Shown in pieces: positions 17,363 to 25,671 of a stretch of DNA of 64,000 bases. The position numbers and the translations under genes were made by a program. Positions within the stretch are counted from its first letter, which is position 1. Each line of letters begins with the position of its first letter. The DNA is from Desulfuromonas sp. KJ2020 (GTDB lineage: Bacteria; Desulfobacterota; Desulfuromonadia; Desulfuromonadales; SZUA-540), in NCBI RefSeq assembly GCF_024197615.1, contig NZ_JAKUKE010000001.1:248001-312000 (forward strand). Direction: 5' to 3'. Under the pieces are notes generated by a model. It was not told where the DNA came from. It searched no databases and saw only the letters and a list, made by a program, of their open reading frames with translations.

Positions 17363-18310
17363 GTGACTCGACAGCCAACTTTGGACTGGATTATTTCCGG
17401 GTGCACTGCCCTGAGGCTTTTACCGCTGGTTCTGCCCATGGTGCTGGCCGCCACCCTGCTCCTGGCGCTGTCCTCCGGGGCGGCGGCCGAAAGCCACGCC
17501 TTGGGAGCGCCGGCGATCCGGCTCGATTCTGGCGCCCAAATCATCCTCGGGCCCGAAGGGGATCCCTATGCCCCCTACCTGGCCGATCTTCACAGCGCCG
17601 CCACAGGCATGCACTACCTGGCCCTGGCGGAGACGGGCATTCCGGACACCGGCTCCCGGCGATTCAACCTGCAGGCCGGCGGTCGCTTTGGTCTAGTGCG
17701 TTTCCTGCCGGCCGGGGATCCTGAACATCCTTGGCAACTCAGCTTTGAAGGGGGGCTGGACGCCCAGTTCGACATCGAACATTCCCTGGACAACATTGGC
17801 TGGGACGGCAATTACGGTCTGGTGGTCACCACGACCGTCAAACCGGGGACGAACCTCAAGTTCGGCACGGTGCATACGTCGAGCCATCTGGGAGACGAAT
17901 ATATGCAGCGTACCGGACGCACTCGCATCGGCTACCTGCGCGAAGAGATTCTGCTCGCTGTCGACCAGCGGCTGGGGAAATGGATCCGGATCTATGTCGA
18001 GGGCGGCTTCAGTTATGCCCGTGGGGACAGTCATCAGGAAAAACCGGGACGGCTGCAGACGGGAGTAGAATGGGAGAAGACCCGCCCCCTGGGGGCCGGG
18101 CGGGCAGGCTGGTATCTTGCCGCCGACTTTTCCGCCATGGAGGAAAGGAACTGGAAGGTGGACACGGCCCTGCAGGCCGGCCTTATCTCCCGCTCACCGA
18201 CACGGGCCTGGCGGCTGGGCGCCACTTTCTACCGGGGGCGCCCCACGCTGAGTGAATTTTTTGACAAAACGCAAACCCTCGGGATATTCGGCCTGTGGGT
18301 GGATTTATAA
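17363..18310 (+). CDS. DUF1207-like outer-membrane protein
   Basis: A 315-residue protein starting at GTG. A hydrophobic signal segment (about 17-42, ending GAAAES) directs export. The mature part shows alternating aromatic/polar strands typical of a small beta-barrel. The stretch WQLSFEGGLDAQFDIE and the motif HTSSHLGDEYM match what I remember of the DUF1207 family; that assignment is from memory. It ends in a hydrophobic LWVDL, an acceptable barrel C-terminus. The function of the family is unknown. It precedes the DsrE-like gene by 32 bases. Confidence 0.7.
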   Translation: MTRQPTLDWIISGCTALRLLPLVLPMVLAATLLLALSSGAAAESHALGAPAIRLDSGAQIILGPEGDPYAPYLADLHSAATGMHYLALAETGIPDTGSRRFNLQAGGRFGLVRFLPAGDPEHPWQLSFEGGLDAQFDIEHSLDNIGWDGNYGLVVTTTVKPGTNLKFGTVHTSSHLGDEYMQRTGRTRIGYLREEILLAVDQRLGKWIRIYVEGGFSYARGDSHQEKPGRLQTGVEWEKTRPLGAGRAGWYLAADFSAMEERNWKVDTALQAGLISRSPTRAWRLGATFYRGRPTLSEFFDKTQTLGIFGLWVDL

Positions 18311-18342
18311 AAACCGGCACAGGACCACAACAGGAGGTTTGA

Positions 18343-18693
18343 ATGACTGAGAAAGTCGCCCTGGTCGCCTTTAACGGCGATTCGACCTGCTTCGTGCACG
18401 TACTCTTGAATGCCCTCGATTTTCATCAAAAAGGCTGTGAGGTCAAAGTGGTCATCGAAGGAAGCGCCACACGCCTGATCCGGGAATTGGCCAGCCCCGA
18501 TCATCCCCTCGCGGCGCTCTATGCAAAAACTATCCAGGAAGGCCTTATCGACTGCATATGCAAGGCCTGCGCGGCCAAAATGGATACCCTGTCCATTGCC
18601 GAGGCGCAAAAACTACCGGTCTGTTCGGACATGTCAGGTCACCCCAGTCTGGCCTCATACGTCTCCAGGGGATACCAAATCATCACCTTTTAG
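18343..18693 (+). CDS. DsrE-like small cytoplasmic protein
   Basis: A 116-residue protein with the alternating strand/helix pattern of the DsrE/F fold: VALVAFNGDS, then VKVVIEGSATRLIREL, and SYVSRGYQIITF at the end. Cysteines at CICKAC and PVCSD could be redox active, as in sulfur-relay members of this superfamily, but the specific DsrE active-site context is not clear. The RBS is AGGAGG. It is probably cotranscribed with the upstream outer-membrane gene, which gives no firm clue to function. Confidence 0.72.
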   Translation: MTEKVALVAFNGDSTCFVHVLLNALDFHQKGCEVKVVIEGSATRLIRELASPDHPLAALYAKTIQEGLIDCICKACAAKMDTLSIAEAQKLPVCSDMSGHPSLASYVSRGYQIITF

Positions 18694-18718
18694 GACGAAA
18701 CCTCCACCCCGTAGCCAA

Positions 18719-19405
18719 TCAACCGCAGGGCACCGGCTCCCCCTGCAGAAAAGCGGCCAGACGGCCGGGTTCGTGGAGAAGAGTCCTGACAGCCACGGTC
18801 AACTTCACGCTGCGGCTGTCCAGATTCAAACCGGCGAGGGCGGCCCCCAGACCCCGGAAGGTGGCATCCATGAGGGTTTTCTGAAAGAGATTGATCAGAA
18901 CGGTTCTCTCTTCGCCCAGGGCCTTGAAAGCAAGGGCCTCCCGGCAATCGTCCGCATTGGTCGAGGTGATGGAACGGCAAATCAGCGGACGCACCGGATA
19001 AATGGCGCAGGCCCCCTGCTCGTTCAGAAATGCACAGGATTGCCGCAGCAGAACGCGGTCGTCATCATCAAGCCAGAGAATACGCGGGTAGAGGTCATCG
19101 AGGCGGGCGGCGATTGCGGCGGCCTCCTCCGCTGGCATCGACTGCTGCAAATAGGCCACGATCGCAGCGGCCTCCGGTAGCAGGACGGCGACATTGACGG
19201 CACAGCAGGTTCCGCAGCCGGCCGCACAGGCGATATGCTTCTGCTCGACAGGGTCCCGGTGTCTGGCCAGGGTATCCTCCGCCAGCGCATAGAGTTGACT
19301 GACGCTGTGCCGGCAATCGTCCAGATTCGCCGCGCCGCGCAAAAGTTCGCGGGCTCGACTTTCTATTGTTTGGGCATACCCGTTGAAATCAAAAGCATCA
19401 GACAT
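18719..19405 (-). CDS. YkgJ-family cysteine-cluster protein
   Basis: A 228-residue protein using the ATG at 19405 (GGGGAG upstream). The core pattern ACAAGCGTCCAVNVAVLLPE followed by ACAIYPVRPLICRSITST is the hallmark of the YkgJ/Fe-S or zinc-binding cysteine-cluster family. Its members bind a metal through about eight cysteines, and their role is undefined. It is cytoplasmic and converges on the DsrE-like gene, with 25 bases between stops. Confidence 0.82.
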   Translation of the reverse strand: MSDAFDFNGYAQTIESRARELLRGAANLDDCRHSVSQLYALAEDTLARHRDPVEQKHIACAAGCGTCCAVNVAVLLPEAAAIVAYLQQSMPAEEAAAIAARLDDLYPRILWLDDDDRVLLRQSCAFLNEQGACAIYPVRPLICRSITSTNADDCREALAFKALGEERTVLINLFQKTLMDATFRGLGAALAGLNLDSRSVKLTVAVRTLLHEPGRLAAFLQGEPVPCG

Positions 19406-19585
19406 TGGCAACTCCCCGCTAGAGAAAAAATATGGCTATCTTTTTAATCCTAACGGAAGAAGCCTCTTTCACCAGGGGCCTGAGGTATTTTATCCAATTG
19501 CTGATGATTTTAATTCACGACTTGCCAAACTGGGGAAGAATGGCAAAATATCACTTCAGGCGATAAACGTTGAGGAGAACACCCC

Positions 19586-19768
19586 ATGGAGCTGGAAATT
19601 GCCTTCGAATGCCCCCAATGCCGAAAAAGATTTGCCCAGAACCTCATCGACTATGCTCCCGGCACGCGACGGCTTTGCCCTGCTTGCGGCATGGAAACCA
19701 TTCTGACCTCGGATTGCCTGCAGTCTTTCCGCGCCGACCTGGAATCCTTCTGCCGGCAACCCCACTGA
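19586..19768 (+). CDS. Small zinc-ribbon protein
   Basis: A 60-residue protein with strong RBS GAGGAG. Two CxxC pairs (CPQC at 9-12, CPAC in the middle) form a zinc-ribbon knuckle like those of short regulatory or rRNA-associated proteins; an extra Cys pair lies in the C-terminal helix. No function can be assigned. It is a monocistronic gene divergent from the YkgJ-type gene and ended by the terminator at 19790. Confidence 0.75.
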   Translation: MELEIAFECPQCRKRFAQNLIDYAPGTRRLCPACGMETILTSDCLQSFRADLESFCRQPH

Positions 19769-19789
19769 CGCAGCCACCCTTCAAATGAA

Positions 19790-19818
19790 AGCCCCCGGGC
19801 CAATAAGGACCGGGGGCT
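19790..19818. terminator. Terminator between convergent genes
   Basis: AGCCCCCGG (19790-19798) and CCGGGGGCT (19810-19818) form a 9-bp GC-rich stem followed by TGTTTATTT. It serves the zinc-ribbon gene and may also stop transcription of mrp from the other side. Confidence 0.75.
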
Positions 19819-19856
19819 GTTTATTTGGTGACTGACCCGTCGGAACGAAAAAGGAC

Positions 19857-20759
19857 TCAGGCCGTCTTGTCCACCAGTTCCCGGGCAATCTGCTGCAACG
19901 CCTTGCTGATTTCCGACTCGGGGTGAGCCAGCACTACCGGCTTGCCGCTGTCACCAGCGTTGACCATATCCGGGTCGACAGGAACCGCACCCAAAAAGGG
20001 TGCCCCCATGGCCTCCGCCATCTGCCGTCCACCGCCTTTTTTAAAGAGGTCGATCACCTCATTGCAGTGGGGGCAGACAAAACCACTCATGTTTTCCACC
20101 ACGCCCAGCAGATTCATCTTCAACTGATGGCAAAACGTAATGGATTTGCGCACATCATTGAGAGCCACTTCCTGCGGGGTGGTGACAATGACGGCCTGGG
20201 CATCAGTTCCAAGGAACTGGGCGACGGACAAAGGCTCATCCCCGGTCCCCGGCGGGCAGTCGACTACCAGATAGTCCAGATATCCCCACTCGACGTCGGC
20301 GAGAAACTGCTGGATGACGCCGGCCTTCATGGCGCCGCGCCAGATGACCGCGTCCGTGTCTTTCTCCAGCATGAAGCCGATGGACATGACCTTGAGGCCC
20401 TCGTAGTTGACGGGAAGCATGGCATCCTCGGCCTCGGTGATCTTCGGCCGCACTCCTTCGAGGCCGAGCATCTTGGGGACGCTGGGCCCGTGAATATCCA
20501 CATCGACCAGGCCGACCGCGTGCCCTTGCTGGGCGAGGGCCATGGCCAGGTTGACCGCCGTCGAACTCTTGCCGACCCCCCCCTTGCCGGACATGACCAG
20601 AATCTTGTTCCGGATATGACCAAGGCGCTGCTGCATGAGCATCCGGCGTTCATGCTGTTCGGCCGATTCACCAGGGCGGGCGCCCGCTGACGGGCAGCCC
20701 TTTTCGGAGCACCCCGATTTGTCCGCACAACTGCCGCAGGCACTGTCTGATTGTTTCAT
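19857..20759 (-). CDS. mrp: Mrp/NBP35-type Fe-S carrier ATPase
   Basis: A 300-residue P-loop ATPase that binds and transfers Fe-S clusters. The start is the ATG at 20759 with GGGAGG upstream. The N-terminus has four cysteines in CGSCADKSGCSEKGC, reminiscent of the N-terminal ferredoxin-like cluster of eukaryotic NBP35; many bacterial Mrp proteins lack it. The deviant Walker A is GKGGVGKSSTAVNL (MinD/Mrp class), and CPHC near residue 230 is the bridging-cluster site. No membrane segment. It is transcribed alone, convergent with the small zinc-ribbon gene. Confidence 0.93.
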   Translation of the reverse strand: MKQSDSACGSCADKSGCSEKGCPSAGARPGESAEQHERRMLMQQRLGHIRNKILVMSGKGGVGKSSTAVNLAMALAQQGHAVGLVDVDIHGPSVPKMLGLEGVRPKITEAEDAMLPVNYEGLKVMSIGFMLEKDTDAVIWRGAMKAGVIQQFLADVEWGYLDYLVVDCPPGTGDEPLSVAQFLGTDAQAVIVTTPQEVALNDVRKSITFCHQLKMNLLGVVENMSGFVCPHCNEVIDLFKKGGGRQMAEAMGAPFLGAVPVDPDMVNAGDSGKPVVLAHPESEISKALQQIARELVDKTA

Positions 20760-21069
20760 CGTTATTGATCCTCCCTTTCTTGCATGCTGTTTGTTGCCGG
20801 TGGCGCACAAAAAAGTCCCAGCGGGAAAAGCGATTCCCCGTGAGACCCCCACCTGTCGTCGCGCCGCCAAAAGGCGCCCGTTAAAAGCTGCCGTCCTTGT
20901 TATCACTTTCGGATTGGACCGTCAAGCGCATTTCTCACCATTCTATGAGAGAATACTCAAACAGAAGTCAACCTGGAAGATCGGGTCTCTGACAGCAGAT
21001 CCCTTCTTGGCTGAAATAAACGGTAAAGCCCCTGGAATCAGGCGTTCTGCCCGAACCCAGAGGCCAAAA
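20760..21069. other. Intergenic region without recognised gene
   Basis: This 310-base stretch holds the mrp ribosome site (GGGAGG) near its left end and lies downstream of tRNA-Ala on the minus strand. No ORF with a plausible start, no clear promoter hexamers and no strong terminator were seen. Confidence 0.5.
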
Positions 21070-21145
21070 TGGTGGAGCTGATGAGGATCGAACTCACGAC
21101 CTACGCATTGCGAACGCGTCGCTCTCCCAGCTGAGCTACAGCCCC
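21070..21145 (-). tRNA. tRNA-Ala (CGC)
   Basis: The 76-nt minus-strand sequence folds as a full cloverleaf with encoded CCA. The anticodon loop TTCGCAA gives anticodon CGC (reads GCG). The acceptor stem GGGGCTG/CAGCTCC carries the G3:U70 wobble pair that identifies alanine tRNAs. It lies 34 bases downstream of the GAF histidine kinase gene. Confidence 0.96.
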
Positions 21146-21179
21146 ATGATGGCGATAGGATATGCCTTCCCCTGACTGG

Positions 21180-23024
21180 TCAGCGCCGCGATTCACGGCG
21201 CTCACGACAGGGGATGCGCAGAATAAAGAGGGCGCCTTTTTGGCGATTCATGACTTCAATTTCCCCCCGGTGCAATTCGACGATTCGGTGGGATATAGAC
21301 AGACCCAGGCCAGTCCCTTCCCCCTTGGTGGTAAAAAAGGGATTAAAGATATTGCGCATGACTTCATCGGAAATGCCACCGCCGGTGTCCTCCACCTCGA
21401 CGGCCACCGCCGCTTCGCCTCGCAGGCTGGTCGGATAGGCGCGAACCGTCAGGATGCCCCCCTGCGCCATTACCTGACGGGCGTTGGCCACCATATTGAG
21501 CAGCACCTGTCTGAGCTTCTGGGCGTCTCCCTGGACTTTGGCCAGGTCGGCGATCACCTCGACTTTAAGGTCAATGCCCGCCGCCAGAATGGCGTTGTTT
21601 TCCAGGTCGATGACTTCCTCAATGATCCGGACCAGATCGCATTCGACAAAACAGAGCATCTGCTTTTTGGAAAAGGCCAGGATATTGGTAAGCATTTCCT
21701 CCATCCGCCGCACTTCCCGGGCAATAATCCCGGCGTATTCCCGATCTCGACTGCCCTCGGGAGCGTGCCGGCACAGGCGTTGGGCGAAACCGCCAATGGA
21801 AACGAGAGGGTTGCGCAATTCATGGGCCACAGATGCCGCCATCTCGCCCAGTACGGCCAGTTTTTCTCCCTGAATCAGCCGTTCCTGCGTTTCCCTCAAA
21901 TCCTGATGGGCGCTCTCCAGTCGGTGCAGCAGCATGGAGTTTTCCATGGCAGCGGCGGCCTGATTGGCGAAGAGTTCGAGAAAACGCAGCCGCCCCGGCG
22001 TGATATCGTCATGGCTGTCCGAGTTGTCGACCACGACGACGCCGAGGACGCGATCTTTGCCCAGGAGGGGGGCGCAGGCATAGGCGTTCAGCCCCAAGGC
22101 CGCGGCAAAGGTCTGGTTGGATCCTTGCTCTGGGGCGGGCCCCCGTACCAGGACGACCTCCGCATCAGCCACCGCACGGGCCAGGGCATTGTCGTCCGGG
22201 TCCAGCGGGAGCCGCTGTTTGAGCACCTGCCGGCAGAAAACCGTCCTTCTCTGGGCCTCCTGCACGTCGACCCCCATGCGAGGGTTCACCCAGCTGTCCA
22301 GACCGTCGGCTTTGGGCAGGACAAGTTGGGCAGCCTTGCGCGTCACCCCAAGCATCCCCTGCAGGATGCCGCTGCGTTCATTGACCGTAAAGAGCATGGC
22401 GCGCTCGAAGCCGCCCCCCCCTTTGACCGTCGCCGCCGAAAGGATGAGATGCACCAGTTCATTCAGCCGCAAGGTGCTGTGCATCGCCCTGGATATCCGG
22501 TAGAGCAGGGAAATCTCGCGATATTTACGATCATTCTCCGCCGAAAGGGCTTGCAGTTGGCCGAGAACGGACGTGCGTTCTTTTTCGGTTTCCACATCGT
22601 GCTGGAGTTGGGCTAGTGAGGCGAGTTCTTCGGAAACGGCTTCAAGCAGGGAGAACTCGGCGGGGGACAATCGCGTCTCGGGGGCCAGTTGCAAAGAAAG
22701 GACGCCGTGTTCCCGAAAATGGGTGACAACGGCAAAAGCGGCCTGAGTCCCCTCAATTTTGGGCTGGCGGGAAAGCAGGACTTCACCCTGGAAGGATTCT
22801 CCGAGCGAAATGTGGCAATCACGGAAGAGCGGTGGGCCGGTAGCATGGAGGACCCGGGAAAAACCTCTCGCCTCAGCATCCAGAAAATAGAGTGAGGCCT
22901 CGACCAGCCCCAGGGAGCGTACGAGATAGTCGAGAATGCCATGTAAACAGGTGAGGTGATTGGCCGCCCCGCAATTGGCAAGGCGGACCACATGGCGCAG
23001 CACATCAAAGGATTCACGCGTCAT
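21180..23024 (-). CDS. GAF-domain sensor histidine kinase
   Basis: A 614-residue soluble kinase from the ATG at 23024 (MTRESFDVL); an upstream in-frame start would overlap the DksA-type gene. Two GAF-like regions occupy about residues 20-360; the second contains a typical YACAPLLGKDRVLGVVVVDN strand pair. A coiled coil leads to the H-box SVAHELRNPLVSI, then N-box NMVANARQV and G-boxes DTGGGIS and GTGLGLS. No receiver domain and no adjacent regulator, so it is an orphan. The signal is probably cytoplasmic. It lies 41 bases downstream of the DksA-type gene. Confidence 0.92.
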   Translation of the reverse strand: MTRESFDVLRHVVRLANCGAANHLTCLHGILDYLVRSLGLVEASLYFLDAEARGFSRVLHATGPPLFRDCHISLGESFQGEVLLSRQPKIEGTQAAFAVVTHFREHGVLSLQLAPETRLSPAEFSLLEAVSEELASLAQLQHDVETEKERTSVLGQLQALSAENDRKYREISLLYRISRAMHSTLRLNELVHLILSAATVKGGGGFERAMLFTVNERSGILQGMLGVTRKAAQLVLPKADGLDSWVNPRMGVDVQEAQRRTVFCRQVLKQRLPLDPDDNALARAVADAEVVLVRGPAPEQGSNQTFAAALGLNAYACAPLLGKDRVLGVVVVDNSDSHDDITPGRLRFLELFANQAAAAMENSMLLHRLESAHQDLRETQERLIQGEKLAVLGEMAASVAHELRNPLVSIGGFAQRLCRHAPEGSRDREYAGIIAREVRRMEEMLTNILAFSKKQMLCFVECDLVRIIEEVIDLENNAILAAGIDLKVEVIADLAKVQGDAQKLRQVLLNMVANARQVMAQGGILTVRAYPTSLRGEAAVAVEVEDTGGGISDEVMRNIFNPFFTTKGEGTGLGLSISHRIVELHRGEIEVMNRQKGALFILRIPCRERRESRR

Positions 23025-23065
23025 CGGCACTACTTCCGAAGAAAGGTGATCCTTGCCCTTCAGGA

Positions 23066-23422
23066 TCAGCCTATTTTTTCCTGGCGTTCCTGCTCCGTCT
23101 TGCAATCGATGCACAAAGTGGTGACCGGCCGGGCGCGAAGACGGGCTTCCCCGATTTCTTCCTCACAGTTTTCACAGACGCCGAAAGTGCCGTCTTCGAT
23201 GCGCTCAATCGCCTCGCGGATTTTCAGGATCAGCTTGCGTTCCCGGTCACGGATACGCAATTCGAAGTTTCGGTCGGACTCGAGGGACGCACGGTCGGTA
23301 GGATCGGGAAAATTGGTCTTTTCGTCGGTCATCTCAGAGACGGTCTTGCCAGCCTCCCGCAACAGATCGTCGAGCTGATTTTGCAGAATCTGACGGAATT
23401 CTTTGAGTTTTTCCTGCTCCAT
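23066..23422 (-). CDS. dksA: DksA/TraR-family zinc-finger transcription factor
   Basis: A 118-residue DksA-type protein that binds the RNA polymerase secondary channel. An N-terminal coiled coil (about 1-75) contains the tip region NFPDPTDRASLESDRN with two acidic residues, followed by a C4 zinc finger CENC...CIDC. It is shorter than E. coli DksA (151 residues), as is common in deltaproteobacteria. It is followed by the GAF kinase gene 41 bases on. Several DksA paralogues usually exist in this group, so it need not be the main ppGpp partner. Confidence 0.9.
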   Translation of the reverse strand: MEQEKLKEFRQILQNQLDDLLREAGKTVSEMTDEKTNFPDPTDRASLESDRNFELRIRDRERKLILKIREAIERIEDGTFGVCENCEEEIGEARLRARPVTTLCIDCKTEQERQEKIG

Positions 23423-23506
23423 TCGGTAACTCCCTTTACTCTGTGTAATTGCGCAAATCTAATTTAAAACAGCGTTAAAGTCAATACAGATCGCCCCGGC
23501 CCGGCC

Positions 23507-24031
23507 TCATCGCCCCGCCATGAGTTGAATATAGAGAATAAATGCCAGCAGGATGACGGCCAGCCAGCAGGAGATGATATCGGTGCTTTTGGACGGCGGC
23601 GAAACCGCCATCTGTCGGGTCTCTTCACTGATAGCCGCAGGGGGAACCCGTTGCAACAGGGTGTGTACCAGAACCGGGAAGTTCGCGTAGGCGTTGGAAA
23701 GGATGATAAAATCTTCCTCCGTACTGATAGTCAGAAAAGCCCTTTTTTTGACCAACACCGTATCCACGGCCGTAATCTGTTCAATCGGGAGACGTTTCTG
23801 TCGGAAGAGCTTGTCCACCCGAACCTCTTCCGCCGAAACCCGAAAGCGTCGCACGGCGCTTTCGGCGAAAAATCCGGCCACGGGAAGAATGATAACGCCG
23901 AGTATCACCACCTTGGCCAGCGGCTCCCCCTTGATCAGGATCACGGCGAAGAGCAGCACCGAAAGGGCCAGCAGTATCCCCAGCGGGATGAGAAATGTAC
24001 GTCGTATGACAAAGTTCTGTTGGGCAGTCAC
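23507..24031 (-). CDS. Membrane protein with PH-like core, function unknown
   Basis: A 174-residue protein with two adjacent N-terminal membrane helices (about 11-33 and 38-56), a central soluble stretch (FRVSAEEVRVDKLFRQKRLPIEQI, read in two parts) and one C-terminal helix ending the protein. The soluble part resembles bacterial PH-like (bPH2) domains, in which a basic strand pair precedes 'I.AVDTV'; this is a weak fold impression. It stands between radA and the DksA-type gene on the same strand. Confidence 0.6.
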   Translation of the reverse strand: MTAQQNFVIRRTFLIPLGILLALSVLLFAVILIKGEPLAKVVILGVIILPVAGFFAESAVRRFRVSAEEVRVDKLFRQKRLPIEQITAVDTVLVKKRAFLTISTEEDFIILSNAYANFPVLVHTLLQRVPPAAISEETRQMAVSPPSKSTDIISCWLAVILLAFILYIQLMAGR

Positions 24032-24152
24032 GGGATTCCTTCCCTGGCTAAATAAGTAAGGCGATGGTCATTATAGCCCAACAGGGAAGCGTTGCAATCC
24101 TGCCGGGCCTCTTCTGACTCGCCGCTCACACAACAAGCAAGACTCGGGCCAT

Positions 24153-25505
24153 CTAGTCAAAGACCCCCTCCAGGGCTTCTTCTGCCGACCGGACTCCGAT
24201 CAACTCCATCCCCACGGGTGATTCGAGGTTTTTCAGGTTGCCCTGGGGTAGAATGCAGCGATTAAAGCCAAGGCGGGCCGCCTCTTTGACCCGCAGTTCG
24301 GGTCGGGAAACGGCTCGCACCTCGCCGGCCAGGCCGACCTCACCGAACAGAATGGTCCGGGCCTGTACGGCCCGGTTGAGATGGCTCGAAGCCAGAGCCG
24401 CCATCACGCCGAGGTCCACGGCGGGTTCATCGAGCCGAACACCGCCGGCGACATTGAGAAAAATATCCTGGGAGAGGAGGGACAGCCCGACCTTTTTCTC
24501 CAGAACAGCGACCAAAAGAGACACCCGGTTATGGTCAATTCCCATGGCTGTGCGCCTGGGGGTGCCAAAGGAAGAGCCGGAAACCAGGGCCTGCAGTTCC
24601 ACCAGGATGGGGCGGCTTCCTTCCAGCGAAGGCACCACCACGCTGCCGGGCGCATCCAGGGGGCGCTCGGCCAAAAAGAGCTCGGAAGGGTTGGTCACCT
24701 CGGCCAAACCGCTTTCCTTCATCTCGAAAACACCGATTTCGTTGGTGGAGCCATAGCGGTTTTTCACCGCCCGCATGATGCGATACGGGTGCCCGGGATC
24801 ACCCTCGAAGTAGAGGACCGTGTCGACCATGTGTTCCAGCATGCGCGGACCGGCGATGGAGCCGTCCTTGGTGACGTGGCCAACGATGAAGGTGGGAATC
24901 CCCTGCCCCTTGGCCAGCTGCATGAGGCGCCCGGCACATTCGCGCACCTGACTGACGCTGCCGGGGGCCGACTCCAGCGCCTGGGTGAAGATGGTCTGAA
25001 TTGAATCGACCACCAGAAAATCGGGCTTGAGCTCCTTGACCTGGGCGAAGATGGATTCGAGGGACGTTTCGGCCAGCAGATAGAGAGACGGGGCGGCGGC
25101 GCCCAGACGCTCCCCCCGCATTTTGACCTGACGGGCGGATTCTTCCGCCGTCACGTATAGGGCCTTGCCGCAGCGGGCCAGACGGTCAACGGCCTGCAAC
25201 AAAAGAGTCGATTTGCCGATGCCGGGATCGCCGCCAATCAGAGTGAAAGAGCCCGGCACCACGCCGCCGCCGAGCACCCGGTCGAGTTCGGCGATGCCGC
25301 AGCACAGGCGATCTTCTTCGGTGCCCGACACTTCGGTGAAACGGACGGGCCGATTATCGGTCACCACTAGGGACTTGCCTTTGCCCGCCACCTCCACGAC
25401 CTCTTCGGCCAGCGTGTTCCAGGCCTGGCAATCGGGACATTTTCCCAGCCACTTCGGGCTCTGATAACCGCACTGCTGACAGGTAAATAGCGTTTTTGTT
25501 TTCAT
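24153..25505 (-). CDS. radA: DNA repair protein RadA
   Basis: A 450-residue RecA-like branch-migration helicase used in recombinational repair. The N-terminal zinc finger is CQQCG...CPDC, Walker A is GGDPGIGKST, and a Lon-protease-like domain lies at the C-terminus. The RadA-specific motif usually written KNRFG appears here as KNRYG, a conservative change. Length is normal. The divergent symporter gene begins after the 25506-25671 gap. Confidence 0.96.
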   Translation of the reverse strand: MKTKTLFTCQQCGYQSPKWLGKCPDCQAWNTLAEEVVEVAGKGKSLVVTDNRPVRFTEVSGTEEDRLCCGIAELDRVLGGGVVPGSFTLIGGDPGIGKSTLLLQAVDRLARCGKALYVTAEESARQVKMRGERLGAAAPSLYLLAETSLESIFAQVKELKPDFLVVDSIQTIFTQALESAPGSVSQVRECAGRLMQLAKGQGIPTFIVGHVTKDGSIAGPRMLEHMVDTVLYFEGDPGHPYRIMRAVKNRYGSTNEIGVFEMKESGLAEVTNPSELFLAERPLDAPGSVVVPSLEGSRPILVELQALVSGSSFGTPRRTAMGIDHNRVSLLVAVLEKKVGLSLLSQDIFLNVAGGVRLDEPAVDLGVMAALASSHLNRAVQARTILFGEVGLAGEVRAVSRPELRVKEAARLGFNRCILPQGNLKNLESPVGMELIGVRSAEEALEGVFD

Positions 25506-25563
25506 GACGCCCCTTTCCGGAAGGTGCGATTCTAAGTCGAAGTTACGGCCGAGTCAATTGAAT

Positions 25564-25577
25564 GGTCTAACAAGACC
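25564..25577. promoter_or_regulatory. Possible operator upstream of the lactate-type gene group
   Basis: GGTCT-N4-AGACC is a short perfect palindrome about 95 bases before the symporter start. GntR-family regulators of lactate genes bind GGT...ACC palindromes, but the match is partial and no regulator gene is present here. Confidence 0.3.
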
Positions 25578-25671
25578 GCATTTGACATTGATCAGGTCGA
25601 CGGCGGCCGCTATCATGGGGGGCCTGACCCGAAGTCACAGTTCGCTCACTCTATCTGGAATTCACCCTGCC

